From Micromonospora sp. C28SCA-DRY-2 (GTDB lineage Bacteria > Actinomycetota > Actinomycetes > Mycobacteriales > Micromonosporaceae), in NCBI RefSeq assembly GCF_030519475.1, contig NZ_JAUMKD010000002.1, positions 863,501 through 927,500 on the forward strand: DNA of 64,000 nt. The letters run 5' to 3'. The stretch's first letter is position 1, and each line of letters starts with the position of its first letter. The translations under genes were made by a program, and so were the position numbers. Below are positions 1 through 9,748 of the stretch, in pieces. Below the pieces are notes generated by a model, which was given only the letters and a program-made list of their open reading frames with translations, made no database searches and was not told where the DNA came from.

Positions 1-300
1 CGCGCCGACCGAGTCGAAGACCATCACCTGGACCAGCAGCACGCCGAGGCCGATCGCCACGAACGGCAGCAGCTGGGCGACGTCGCGCCGGGGTGGCACC
101 GCGGTGTCGCCCGGCCGCAGCGGCACCACCGCCCAGAACGCCGCGTAGAGCAGCAGGCCGAGCCCGCTCAGCCCGAGCAGCACCATGAAGGCGATCCGCA
201 CCCGGACCACCGAGATGCCGAGATGGTCGGCGATGCCCGCGGCCACCCCGGCGGCCATCCGGTGCTCCGGGGCGCGGTAGAGGCGCGGTGGCTGGGTCAC
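1..300 (-). CDS. PspC-domain sensor histidine kinase, N-terminal part (cut by window edge)
   Basis: Only the first 100 codons are present; the gene runs off the left edge. Reading starts at a GTG (VTQPPRLYRAPEHRMAAGVA) preceded by a purine-rich CAGGGAG. Residues about 7-60 form a PspC domain with the usual MAAGVAAGIADHLG motif and a first hydrophobic segment; a second hydrophobic stretch follows near residue 85. In actinomycetes an N-terminal PspC domain followed by more membrane helices is typical of envelope-stress histidine kinases, and the divergent partner at 499 is a PspC/LiaF-like protein, so I infer a kinase. The kinase domains themselves are outside the window, so a plain PspC membrane protein cannot be excluded. 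Confidence 0.7.
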   Translation of the reverse strand, partial: MTQPPRLYRAPEHRMAAGVAAGIADHLGISVVRVRIAFMVLLGLSGLGLLLYAAFWAVVPLRPGDTAVPPRRDVAQLLPFVAIGLGVLLVQVMVFDSVGA

Positions 301-498
301 GATGCTGATCGCAGGCTCCCTGGTCGGCTGGGCACGGGGCGGGCGGCAGGCCGCTGCCGGCGCCGGTTCGATCGTCACACGCTGCGCCGCCGCCCGGCCA
401 CGGGGACGCCCCCGACATTCGGGGCGCCGGGATCTCAGGGTGGGGTCAGGGTCGGGTCCTGAGGCCGTCCGGGCGGTCGACGCAGCAGGATCGAGGGC

Positions 499-2160
499 AT
501 GACCGAGGAAGCTGCCCAGTCCCCCCGTCCCGGGGCGGCGCAGCCGGGTGGACCGCCACCCGCTGCCCCCGCCGGCGGGACCGCGTCCGGCACGTTCGGG
601 ACGCCGCCGCCGGTGGCCGCGCCGGGCGACGCCGGTGGCACCACGGGGACGCCACCGCCGGGCGCGGGGACGCCGCCACCCGGGCCGGGCGCGCCGCCAC
701 CGCCGGGCGCCGCCGGCTTCACCACGCGGTACGGGCTGGTGCGCCCGCGCGACGGCCGCTACCTGGCCGGCGTCTGCGCGGCGATCGGCCGGGCCACCAA
801 CACCGACCCGGTGCTGTGGCGGGTGCTGCTCGCGGTGCTCGGCTTCTTCGGCGGCATCGGCATCCTGGTCTACGTCACCGCGTGGCTGATCATCCCCGGC
901 GAGGGCGACAGCGCCTCCCCGGTCGAGTCGATGCTGGGCCGGGGGCGCTCCAGCATGTCCCCGGTCACCGTGATCGTGCTCAGCATCCTGGTCGCGGTCA
1001 GCTTCGGCTACATCGTCACCGACGCGTTCCGCGCGGTGCTGCTCGGCGCGGCCATCCTGATCGGCGGCGCGCTGCTGCTGAACCGGGAGAACCAGGGCCG
1101 GCCGGCCGCGGCACCGGTTCCGCCCACTCCGGCGCCGCCGCCCGGTCCGGTCCCGCCGGTCAGCTACCCCGCCCCGGCCGCGTACCCGGCGCCGGCGGCC
1201 GGCCCGGTGGCACCGGCCGCGACACCCGCCCCGGTGAGCGGTGCGCCGGGCGTTCCGCCGGCACCGCCGGTCTCCGGCCAGCCGGCCGAGGCCACCGCCG
1301 AGCTGCCCGCCTGGCCGCCGGCCCCGCCGGCCGCCCCGACGGTCGGGCCACCGCTGGCCGGCCCGGCCACCGGCTGGCCGCCGGCCGCGCCCACCTCCGG
1401 CTGGCCCGCGCCGACCAGCGGGCAGCCGGTCACCGCGCCGCTGCCCCCGGCCGGCTACCGGCCCCCGTTCGCCCCGCACGGCCCGTACGCCGGGAAGCCG
1501 GTGCCGGCACCGAAGCCGCCCAAGCCACCGAAGCCACCGAAGCGGCCGCGCGAGCGGTCCCCGCTGGGCGCGGTGACGTTCTCGCTGATCTTCCTCGCCC
1601 TGGGCGTGGTCGCGGTGCTCGACCTGCTGGACGTCTTCGCCGTCGGCGCGTCCGCGTACTTCGCGGCGGCGCTGGCCACCATCGGTCTCGGCCTGCTGGT
1701 CGGCACCTGGTTCGGCCGGGCCCGCTGGCTGATCGCGCTCGGCCTGGTCACCGCCGCCGCGCTGGCCGTGGCCACCGTCGCCGAGTCGTACGACCGGGTG
1801 CGCGGCGTGGACGGCGCGGTGACCTGGTCGCCCACCGACTACCGCGACCTCGCCGTGCGGTACGAGAACAGCTTCGGCGACGCCGTGCTCGACCTGCGGG
1901 CGGTCGACTTCGACAAGAAGGACACCGAGATCACCGTGTCGATCAACTTCGGGGAGGCGACGGTGGTGGTGCCGCCGAACGTGGACGTCACCACGGTGGC
2001 CGACGTCAACGCCGGTGACGCGAACGTCTTCGGCCGGCGCTCGGGCGGGCTGGACGGCCCGCTGCGGGAGACCACGGACCTGGGCGCTGACGGACCCGGT
2101 GGTGGGAAGCTGCGCCTCTACATCCACGTCAACGCCGGCAACCTGGAGGTGACCCGGTGA
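499..2160 (+). CDS. PspC-domain membrane protein with C-terminal LiaF-like domain
   Basis: 553 aa, probably an envelope-stress sensor or modulator. Residues 1-72 are a Pro/Gly/Ala-rich cytoplasmic tail. Residues about 75-133 are a PspC domain (RPRDGRYLAGVCAAIG, then a long hydrophobic segment ending TAWLIIPGEG). Two more membrane helices follow near 155-195, then a Pro-rich linker of about 150 residues ending in a Lys/Pro repeat (PKPPKPPKPPKRP). Three further hydrophobic segments lie at about 355-430. The last 100 residues (AVRYENSFGDAVLDL to the end) resemble the beta-rich LiaF/DUF2154 cell-wall-stress domain. It is divergent from the PspC kinase and overlaps the next gene by 4 bp (GTGA), so the two are probably co-translated. 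The membrane topology and the signal sensed are inferred. Confidence 0.8.
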   Translation: MTEEAAQSPRPGAAQPGGPPPAAPAGGTASGTFGTPPPVAAPGDAGGTTGTPPPGAGTPPPGPGAPPPPGAAGFTTRYGLVRPRDGRYLAGVCAAIGRATNTDPVLWRVLLAVLGFFGGIGILVYVTAWLIIPGEGDSASPVESMLGRGRSSMSPVTVIVLSILVAVSFGYIVTDAFRAVLLGAAILIGGALLLNRENQGRPAAAPVPPTPAPPPGPVPPVSYPAPAAYPAPAAGPVAPAATPAPVSGAPGVPPAPPVSGQPAEATAELPAWPPAPPAAPTVGPPLAGPATGWPPAAPTSGWPAPTSGQPVTAPLPPAGYRPPFAPHGPYAGKPVPAPKPPKPPKPPKRPRERSPLGAVTFSLIFLALGVVAVLDLLDVFAVGASAYFAAALATIGLGLLVGTWFGRARWLIALGLVTAAALAVATVAESYDRVRGVDGAVTWSPTDYRDLAVRYENSFGDAVLDLRAVDFDKKDTEITVSINFGEATVVVPPNVDVTTVADVNAGDANVFGRRSGGLDGPLRETTDLGADGPGGGKLRLYIHVNAGNLEVTR

Positions 2161-2807
2161 AGGCCCACCGCACGGACGTCGTCTCGTTCGCCTTCGGGCT
2201 GATCTTCGTCGGGCTCGCCGCCTGGTGGCTGCTCGCCCAGCTGCTCGGGTTGGCGCTGCCGCCGGTGGGGTGGTTCCTGGCCGGCGCGCTGATCCTCGTC
2301 GGCCTGCTCGGCCTGGTCGGCGCGCTGCGCTCGGGCCGCTCCGCCAACCGGGAGGAGCCGCCGGGCACGCCCGCCACGGGCGAGCCGGCGACCGGCACCG
2401 ACGCGACGGTCCTGGACCTGCCGGCGGTCGCCGACCGGCCGACCTCGGACGCGGGCGAGCCGAGCTGGCCGGAGGCGGGCGGATCGGCCTGGCCGACCGG
2501 CCGCTCCGAGTGGGAGGTGTCCGCCCCGATGTCCGGTGCCCCGGTGTCCGGCCCCGGCCGGGCCGGCCGGGACGAGGCCGACGAGTGGCCGACCGAGGCG
2601 GTGGCCGACCGGCCGGTGGAGGGCACCGAGGACCGCCCCGCCGACGAGTGGCCGACCGGTTCGGTCGCCGACCGGCCGGTCGAGGGCACCGAGGACCGCC
2701 GCGCCGACCGGGACCGGCCGGGTGAGGAGAACCCGGTCACCGAGGAGCGGCCCGCCGGGGCGCCGGTCACCGGGCCGCCGGCCGGCGACGAGCGGTCGCG
2801 CGGCTGA
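2157..2807 (+). CDS. Small membrane protein with acidic repeat tail
   Basis: 216 aa, family not recognised. The GTG start overlaps the stop of the PspC/LiaF-like gene, implying translational coupling. Residues about 8-58 form two closely spaced transmembrane helices with a short loop (a helical hairpin). The remaining 155 residues are hydrophilic, acidic and Pro/Glu/Asp-rich, and include two tandem 21-residue repeats built around DEWPT and ADRPVEGTEDR. A partner or assembly factor for the PspC/LiaF-like protein is a reasonable inference from the coupling alone; nothing in the sequence indicates catalysis. Confidence 0.65.
   Translation: MKAHRTDVVSFAFGLIFVGLAAWWLLAQLLGLALPPVGWFLAGALILVGLLGLVGALRSGRSANREEPPGTPATGEPATGTDATVLDLPAVADRPTSDAGEPSWPEAGGSAWPTGRSEWEVSAPMSGAPVSGPGRAGRDEADEWPTEAVADRPVEGTEDRPADEWPTGSVADRPVEGTEDRRADRDRPGEENPVTEERPAGAPVTGPPAGDERSRG
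2580..2705 (+). repeat. Two tandem 63-bp in-frame repeats
   Basis: Units 2580-2642 and 2643-2705 each encode 21 residues (DEWPT, then ADRPVEGTEDR) inside the acidic tail of the small membrane protein. The period is a multiple of three, so the frame is preserved. A few synonymous and non-synonymous differences show the duplication is not brand new. Confidence 0.8.
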
Positions 2808-2940
2808 CCGCGCCCGGTGCCGCCCCGGTCCGGGGCCGCCTATGCTGGCCGGTGGAGATTTCGCCTCCGCCGGCCGGCCCGCGCCGCCGTGGCGGTCCCG
2901 CCGCGATGCCCGTCGCTACCCCGTCAGGAGCCCGTCCGAC

Positions 2941-4188
2941 ATGACCCAGTCCCCCGCCGTGCGCACCCCCGGCCGGTCCGGTCCGGTCCGCATCGGCGAG
3001 CGAGCCGCCCGTACCCTCGTCGCCGAGCTCGCCCGGATCAACGACCCCAAGGCCGCCCTGCTGGTCGGCGCCGCCCCGGAGTCCGCGGTGCTGGCCGCCG
3101 CGATCGAGGCGCTGCTGCCCGGTGACACGCTCACCCTCGTGCCGGCCGGCACGGCCGACTCCGCGGGGCTGCGGGAGCACGTCACCGCCCAGGGCCGGTG
3201 GGTCGCCGAGCGGGTCCGGGTGGTGGACACGCTCGCCGAGGCCGAGCCCGCCGCCGTGGTGGTCGCGGGCGAGGCGTTCGTCGGCACCGCCGACGAGGCC
3301 CGTACCAGCATCGAGTCCCTGACGAAGTACCTCGCCGACGGCGGGGTGCTCAGCGTGGCCACCGCCCCGGGCCGCACCGCGGGCGCGACCGCCGAACTCG
3401 ACCGGCAGAGCGCGCTGTACGGCGTCGGCACCGACCTGGTGCTGCGGAACAACCCGCCGGTGCGGGTGCACCGGCTGCGCTTCACCCCGGCCGACGTCGC
3501 GGCGGCGGAGCGGCTGGCCCCGGCGTACCGCCCGTCCAGCGTGCCGCTGACCCGGACCATGCACATCGACTCGAACGGGGTGGCCGCGGCCGGCATCACC
3601 CTCGGGCTGGCCGCGCTGGCCCGCGTCGCGCGGCCGAAGTCGAAGCTCTGGCTGCTGCCGGCGCTGGCCGCCGCTCCGGTGGCGGCGTTCTTCCGCGATC
3701 CGGAGCGGGACGTGCCCGAGGACCCGTCGGCCGTGGTCGCCAGCGCGGACGGCCAGGTGCTGTCGGTGCAGCGGCTGCACGACGAGCGCTTCGGCGACGG
3801 CGAGTGGCTGCGCGTCGCGGTCTTCCTGTCGGTGCTGGACGTGCACGTCAACCGGTCGCCGGTGGCCGGCAAGGTGGTCGACTACTTCGTCGCCGACGGC
3901 GGCTTCGTCAACGCGATGAAGCCGGACGCCGAGCACAACGTGGCGGCGTACACGGTGCTGGACACCACCCGCGGCACGGTCGTGGTGGCGCAGCGGACCG
4001 GGCTGATCGCCCGCCGGATCGTGCAGCGGGCACCGGTCGGCACGCTGCTGGCCCGGGGCGAGCGCTTCGGGCTGATCCGGTTCGGCTCGCGGACCGACGT
4101 CTACCTGCCCGCCGAGGCCGCCGAGCCACTGGTCGGCCCGGGCGACAAGGTGGTCGGCGGGTCGACGGTCATCGCCCGCTGGCGCTGA
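2941..4188 (+). CDS. psd: Phosphatidylserine decarboxylase with extra N-terminal domain
   Basis: 415 aa. Decarboxylates phosphatidylserine to phosphatidylethanolamine at the membrane. The C-terminal 210 residues are the decarboxylase: FFRDPER, a histidine in DVHVNRSP, and the self-cleavage site RFGSRTDVYLP with Ser at about residue 383, which becomes the pyruvoyl group. The first 205 residues are not part of the usual short bacterial Psd. They read like a degenerate Rossmann or methyltransferase-type fold (AALLVGAAPESAVLAAAIEA near residues 40-60, TKYLADGGVLSVA near 125-140). The frame is open further upstream; ATG 2941 was chosen because CAGGAG lies 9-14 bases before it. An internal ATG at 3559 would give a short Psd, but the upstream part has normal coding bias. 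pssA is convergent downstream. Confidence 0.88.
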   Translation: MTQSPAVRTPGRSGPVRIGERAARTLVAELARINDPKAALLVGAAPESAVLAAAIEALLPGDTLTLVPAGTADSAGLREHVTAQGRWVAERVRVVDTLAEAEPAAVVVAGEAFVGTADEARTSIESLTKYLADGGVLSVATAPGRTAGATAELDRQSALYGVGTDLVLRNNPPVRVHRLRFTPADVAAAERLAPAYRPSSVPLTRTMHIDSNGVAAAGITLGLAALARVARPKSKLWLLPALAAAPVAAFFRDPERDVPEDPSAVVASADGQVLSVQRLHDERFGDGEWLRVAVFLSVLDVHVNRSPVAGKVVDYFVADGGFVNAMKPDAEHNVAAYTVLDTTRGTVVVAQRTGLIARRIVQRAPVGTLLARGERFGLIRFGSRTDVYLPAEAAEPLVGPGDKVVGGSTVIARWR

Positions 4189-4197
4189 GCAGACGAC

Positions 4198-4230
4198 GAA
4201 GGGGGCGCCGCTGGTGGCGGCGCCCCCTTC
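4198..4230. terminator. Bidirectional terminator between psd and pssA
   Basis: A perfect 14-bp stem (4198-4211 with 4217-4230) and a 5-base loop, flanked by GAA and TTC so that either strand ends in a short pyrimidine run. It sits 10 bp after the psd stop and 15 bp before the pssA stop, so it can end both convergent transcripts. Confidence 0.85.
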
Positions 4231-4244
4231 TCGCTTGTCAGGGG

Positions 4245-4994
4245 TCAGGCGGTACGGCGCTGGCGCAGCCAGAGCACCGGGCCGCTGACCAGGTAGCCGA
4301 CCACGACCAGGGCGAAGGTCAGCCGCACGTCGACCAGCGCGCCGATCACCGGGGCCAGCCACACCCACGGCGGCAGCTTGACCAGCCGGGCGAGCTTGGC
4401 GTACGGGAAGCTGGAGACCATCGTGAAGGCCAGCACGGCCACCCCGGCCACCAGCACCGGGCCCGGCACGGGCAGCCCGATGGCGACGGTCAGCGCGAGC
4501 ACCGCGGCGGCCATGGTGGTGGGCACCCCGCAGAAGAACCGGCCGTCCTTGGGCGAGACGTTGAACCGGGCCAGCCGGATCGCCGCACACGCGGCGACCA
4601 GCGCGCAGGCCACCGCGGCGGCCGGCGTGGAGACCGACCCGGCGAGTGAGGCGTAGACCACCACCGGGGCGGCGAGGCCGAACGAGCACATGTCGGCCAG
4701 CGAGTCCATCTGCGCGCCGAACGGGCTGGCCACGCCGAGCTTGCGGGCCAGCGCGCCGTCCAGCCCGTCGAAGGCGACGCAGGCGATCAGGCAGAGCGCG
4801 GCCACCCGCACCTCGCCCTGCATGGCGAGGAAGATCGCCAGCATGCCGAGCATGAGGCTGGCCAGGGTGCACGCGTTGACCACCGCGAACTTCATCCGGC
4901 GGGCGGCCGTCCGCTCGCCGGGCAGCAGCGGGATCGACATCGAGGGCGACTCGTCGACCGGCGCGGCGGGCGCGAGGGCCGGGCTGACCGGCAT
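4245..4994 (-). CDS. pssA: CDP-diacylglycerol--serine O-phosphatidyltransferase
   Basis: 249 aa integral membrane enzyme making phosphatidylserine from CDP-diacylglycerol and serine, the substrate for Psd. The CDP-alcohol phosphotransferase signature D-x2-DG-x2-AR-x8-G-x3-D-x3-D is complete (DGLDGALARK, then G and MDSLAD). About six to eight hydrophobic helices are visible. The start is ATG 4994 with GAGG just upstream. The frame stays open to 5240, but that extension is Arg-rich and unlike the family. pssA and psd are convergent here, whereas in many actinobacteria (for example M. tuberculosis) they are co-directional neighbours. Confidence 0.9.
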   Translation of the reverse strand: MPVSPALAPAAPVDESPSMSIPLLPGERTAARRMKFAVVNACTLASLMLGMLAIFLAMQGEVRVAALCLIACVAFDGLDGALARKLGVASPFGAQMDSLADMCSFGLAAPVVVYASLAGSVSTPAAAVACALVAACAAIRLARFNVSPKDGRFFCGVPTTMAAAVLALTVAIGLPVPGPVLVAGVAVLAFTMVSSFPYAKLARLVKLPPWVWLAPVIGALVDVRLTFALVVVGYLVSGPVLWLRQRRTA

Positions 4995-5651
4995 CACCGC
5001 CTCGACCTGGGCTCGACGGATCCGGCTCAGGCCGTAACGGCGACCGGGTCGATCGGCGTAACGGTGCTCCGGTAGCGCGACGTCGGTGGCGGACTGGGGG
5101 CCGCCGTCCCGGCGACCCACCCGGACCAGCAGCACCTGGCGGGCGAACGTGCTGCTGCGGCGCAACGGGCCCGCCCAGCGACGCCCTGCGGGGCGCGGAC
5201 TGTCAGTCGTACGACGCCGGCGCCATGGGGCTCTCGGCACGTTTCCTCCATCACCGGATCGGCTGGCCGCCGCGAGGGCGGGGGCGTCCGGCTGTCTCTT
5301 GCCGGACCGCTTCGGCCCGGCAGCCGTTTTGCGGAGTACACCATCGCATAGGGGAACGGGGATTGGCGATAGCTGCCGGCGGTACTTATATCTCCCTTAA
5401 ACCGCTCGAACCGCTCTCTTATTCCCATCCCGGGCTCCATCGCCCGTTTCCTCCACCAACCCCACCCCGACTGTACCGGAGCGTGCCCACCTCAGCTCGG
5501 CGAGCGGGTGCTGTCCACCCGGTTGTCCGGTTCCCGCAGCCCGGCGACGATCCGCCGGGCGCCCCCGGCCGCGCCGGGCGCCCCCGGCCGCGCCGGTCCG
5601 CGCCCGGTCAGCGCCCCGGACCGGGCCGGTCCGCGCCCCGGTCCGCGCCGG
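4995..5651. other. Non-coding interval upstream of pssA, with a locally AT-rich patch and GC repeats
   Basis: No reading frame here has convincing coding bias. The stretch 5320-5415 is clearly less GC-rich than its surroundings (it contains tacttatatctccc and ccttaaaccg) and probably carries the pssA promoter on the minus strand. The stretch 5550-5660 is a set of imperfect direct repeats of CGCCCCCGGCCGCGCCGG and CCGGTCCGCGCC at the 3' end of the NUDIX gene. I see no RNA gene or mobile element. Confidence 0.5.
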
Positions 5652-6581
5652 TCAGCGACCCGGGCGCGGGACCACCTTGGCGGCGATCTCGGTGAGCGGC
5701 AGCCCGGCCAACTGGTCGGGGGTGAACCAGGCGGCCCGGGCGGTGGAGCCGCCGGCCAGCTCGGTCACCCGCGCCTCGGTGGGCGCGTCCACCGCCACCC
5801 GGTAGATCACCCGGACGCCGTGCCAGTCCAGCGGGCGGCCCTCCGGGCCGAGGGCGGCGGGGTTGTGCAGGTTGTCCACCCCGATCAGCTCGACCACCCG
5901 GCCGAGCTGGCCGCCCTCCTCGACCAGTTCCCGCAGCAGCGCGGCGACCGGCTGCTCGCCGTGGTCGGTGCCACCGCCGGGCAGGTGCCAGCGGCCCGCC
6001 CCCGGGTAGCCGTCCGCGATCATCGTGAGCAGCACCCGCCCGGCCGGGTCGGTCACCAGCCCGTACGCCCCGAAGCGCAGCCGCCGGTCCGCCGGTGGCG
6101 GGCCGGCCTGCTCGGCCGGCAGTGATCGGGGCAGGTCGGGCGGCAGGGGCGACACGGGCAGGCCGAGCAGTTCGGCGGTGAACGGCATCAGGGGCACCTC
6201 GGCCGCCTCGGCCGGGGTGAACCAGCCGATCTCGTCGCTGCCGCCGGCCGGCTCCGGCCGGGCCTCGCCGCCCCGCACCACCACGTCGAAGACCAGCCGG
6301 TCGGTGTGCACCGCGACACCGGCGTCAGGGAAGGTGGTCACGTCCGCCAGGACGGCTCGCAGCCCGGTCACCTCGACGGTGAGGCCGGTCTCCTCGGCGA
6401 ACTCGCGGACCACGGCGTGCGCCGGGTGCTCCGCGTGCTCCACCCCGCCGCCCGGCAGCTGCCAGACCCCCGGGTACGGGCCCGCGGCCGACCCCCGCGC
6501 CAGCACCACCCGCCCGGCGTCCTCGCACACCCCGTACGCCCCCACCCGCCGCGCTTCCCGCACCACCCGCCGCTCCCCCAC
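5652..6581 (-). CDS. Double NUDIX hydrolase (copy A)
   Basis: 309 aa with two NUDIX domains in one chain. The first Nudix box, near residues 45-67, has the G-x5-E-x7-RE-x2-EE-xG pattern in full (GGGVEHAEHP, then REFAEETGL). The second, near 205-230, reads GGGTDHGEQP then RELVEEGGQL and is intact apart from the last hydrophobic position. NUDIX enzymes hydrolyse nucleoside diphosphates linked to another moiety; the substrate cannot be told. The GTG start at 6581 has GGTGGAGC upstream. It is a paralogue of the gene at 6675-7622 on the same strand, and the two are separated by a palindromic repeat element. Confidence 0.85.
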   Translation of the reverse strand: MGERRVVREARRVGAYGVCEDAGRVVLARGSAAGPYPGVWQLPGGGVEHAEHPAHAVVREFAEETGLTVEVTGLRAVLADVTTFPDAGVAVHTDRLVFDVVVRGGEARPEPAGGSDEIGWFTPAEAAEVPLMPFTAELLGLPVSPLPPDLPRSLPAEQAGPPPADRRLRFGAYGLVTDPAGRVLLTMIADGYPGAGRWHLPGGGTDHGEQPVAALLRELVEEGGQLGRVVELIGVDNLHNPAALGPEGRPLDWHGVRVIYRVAVDAPTEARVTELAGGSTARAAWFTPDQLAGLPLTEIAAKVVPRPGR

Positions 6582-6598
6582 ACCGGCTCCACCCCGTC

Positions 6599-6653
6599 GA
6601 TCATGAGGTTAGCGGCACCGGGGGCGGCGTGCCGGCCGGTCAACCTCATGATC
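6599..6653. repeat. Dispersed palindromic element, copy 1
   Basis: 55 bp with inverted ends GATCATGAGGTT (6599-6610) and AACCTCATGATC (6642-6653). The centre differs from the other two copies (20969-21024, 28383-28438), so only the tips are conserved. It lies between two co-oriented NUDIX genes, after the stop of one and just upstream of the start of the next. It resembles a REP or MITE-like stem-loop element. Confidence 0.8.
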
Positions 6654-6674
6654 AACGGGCGGGGGTGGCCCGGG

Positions 6675-7622
6675 TCAGGCGAGGCGGGCGGCCTGGACGG
6701 CTTCGGCGGTGACCTCGGTGAGGCGGTCGGTGGGCAGGGCGCCCAGCTCGGCCGGGGCGAACCAGCGGGCCTCGCAGGTGGAGCCGCCGACGTCGGCGAC
6801 CGTGGGCGGGGCGGGCTGGTCGACCACCACCCGGTAGAACGCGCGGACGCCGTGCCAGTCGATCGGATAGCCCTCCGGGCCGAGCGAGGCGGCGTCCCGG
6901 TGACTGGCCACCCCGAGCAGCTCGACCAGCCGGCCGGTCTGCCCGGTCTCCTCGACCAGCTCCCGGATCAGCGCCGCGCCCGGCTGCTCGCCGTAGTCGG
7001 TGCCGCCGCCCGGCAGGTGCCAGCAGCCGGCGCCCGGGTAGCCGTCGGCCACCCGGGTGAGCAGCACCCGCCCCTCCGGGTCGGTGCAGACCGCGTACGC
7101 GGCGAAGCGCTGCGCCCGGTGCAGCCCGTCCGGGCCGGGCACCGCGTAGAACGAGGGGAACTCCGGCGGCTCGTCCGGCACCACGTCGGCCGAGGAGGCG
7201 GGCAGGCCGAGGGCGCGCGCGGTGAACGAGCGCAGCGGCAGCTCGGCGGCCTCCTCGCGGGTAAACCAGCGGGCCAGGTCGGTCGGCCGGCCGACCCGGT
7301 CGGTGAGCGTCCCGCCGCGGACCGAGACCCGGTAGATCAGCCGGTCGGTGTGGATCGTGATGCCCCGCTCGGGCAGCGCCCGCATGTCGGCCAGCACGTC
7401 GTCGAGGCCGTCGACGGTGACCGAGAGGCCGGTCTCGGCGGCCGTCTCCCGGACCACCGTGTGGTTCGGGTCCTCGCCGTGGTCGACCGCCCCACCGGGC
7501 AGCGACCACGTGCCCGGTGTGCCGGACCGCTCCGACGCGCGGACCAGCAACACCCGGTCGAGCGGGTCGGCACAGACTGCGTATGCCGCGATCCTGCGAA
7601 GCGGCGTGAGCGTGGTGGTCAC
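6675..7622 (-). CDS. Double NUDIX hydrolase (copy B)
   Basis: 315 aa, a paralogue of the neighbour at 5652-6581 with the same two-domain layout. The first Nudix box is near residues 40-65 (GGAVDHGEDPNHTVVRETA, then AETGL, with A in place of the first E of EE); the second is near 205-230 (GGGTDYGEQP, RELVEETGQT). The central linker and C-terminal half align with copy A (for example DWHGVR and the YRV segment). The start is GTG 7622 (MTTTLTPLRRIAAYAVCADP). There is no clear Shine-Dalgarno on this strand (the sequence just upstream is CCTCCCGT), so the mRNA may be leaderless or the start may differ. The substrate is unknown. Confidence 0.85.
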   Translation of the reverse strand: MTTTLTPLRRIAAYAVCADPLDRVLLVRASERSGTPGTWSLPGGAVDHGEDPNHTVVRETAAETGLSVTVDGLDDVLADMRALPERGITIHTDRLIYRVSVRGGTLTDRVGRPTDLARWFTREEAAELPLRSFTARALGLPASSADVVPDEPPEFPSFYAVPGPDGLHRAQRFAAYAVCTDPEGRVLLTRVADGYPGAGCWHLPGGGTDYGEQPGAALIRELVEETGQTGRLVELLGVASHRDAASLGPEGYPIDWHGVRAFYRVVVDQPAPPTVADVGGSTCEARWFAPAELGALPTDRLTEVTAEAVQAARLA

Positions 7623-7663
7623 GGGAGGAAATTCTCCCCGGCGCCGGTTACCGGCATCGAAAA

Positions 7664-7681
7664 GAGTCAGATTCCTGACTC
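7664..7681. promoter_or_regulatory. Inverted repeat in divergent promoter region
   Basis: Perfect 7-bp arms GAGTCAG (7664-7670) and CTGACTC (7675-7681) around ATTC, in the only AT-richer part of the gap between the NUDIX gene (minus) and the small PspC gene (plus). The position fits an operator acting on one or both genes. The regulator is unknown. Confidence 0.35.
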
Positions 7682-7766
7682 AAGTCTCCCGAATCAGGGG
7701 CCGGTCAGGGTAAGGCTCCGGGCGGTCACCGAGGTCGATCCGGCCGCCCGCGCGGAGGGTTGAGGC

Positions 7767-8102
7767 ATGACACACACCAGCCCTCCCCAGGCCCCGTACA
7801 AGCAGCTCCGCCGCCCGACCACCGACCGGATGGTGGCCGGGGTGGCCAGCGGCCTCGGCCGCTACTTCGCCGTCGACCCCACCCTGGTGCGGGTCGTCTT
7901 CGCCGTCACCGGTCTGCTCACCGGCGGGCTCGCGCTGCTCGCGTACCCGATCATGTGGTTCCTGATGCCCGAGGAGCCGGCCGACGCGCCCGCCTGGCCG
8001 CACCCGGCGGAGGCCGCGCCACCCACCGTGCCGCAGCCCACCGCCGCGCCGACCACCGTGGTGCCGCCGGCCTACCCGCCGGCCGCGCCCCCGGCCGGGT
8101 GA
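7767..8102 (+). CDS. Small PspC-domain membrane protein
   Basis: 111 aa. Residues about 15-70 are a PspC domain (LRRPTTDRMVAGVASGLGRY), with a strongly hydrophobic stretch VFAVTGLLTGGLALLAYPIM and an acidic end MPEEPAD. The C-terminal 40 residues are Pro/Ala/Thr-rich. The ATG is preceded by GGAGGGTTGAGG. PspC proteins act in envelope stress; this is the third PspC gene in the window. Its stop is 7 bp from the guaA stop (convergent). Confidence 0.8.
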   Translation: MTHTSPPQAPYKQLRRPTTDRMVAGVASGLGRYFAVDPTLVRVVFAVTGLLTGGLALLAYPIMWFLMPEEPADAPAWPHPAEAAPPTVPQPTAAPTTVVPPAYPPAAPPAG

Positions 8103-8109
8103 GCCGGGG

Positions 8110-9663
<1,554 letters not shown>

Positions 9664-9748
9664 GCGCAGAAAGCCTACCCACCGTCACGGCCCTTCCCGC
9701 CCACACCCCGCCGCACCACCCCCACCCGGTCCCGCCCCGCGCCCCACC

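Noticed and set aside
4245..5240. 331-aa PssA with N-terminal extension
   Set aside because: The extension is Arg-rich low-complexity sequence, and ATG 4994 has a suitable ribosome site and gives a family-like length.
5027..5440. Possible 137-aa gene upstream of pssA
   Set aside because: Arg/Pro-rich, no family resemblance, poor codon bias, and it crosses the AT-rich patch that looks like a promoter.
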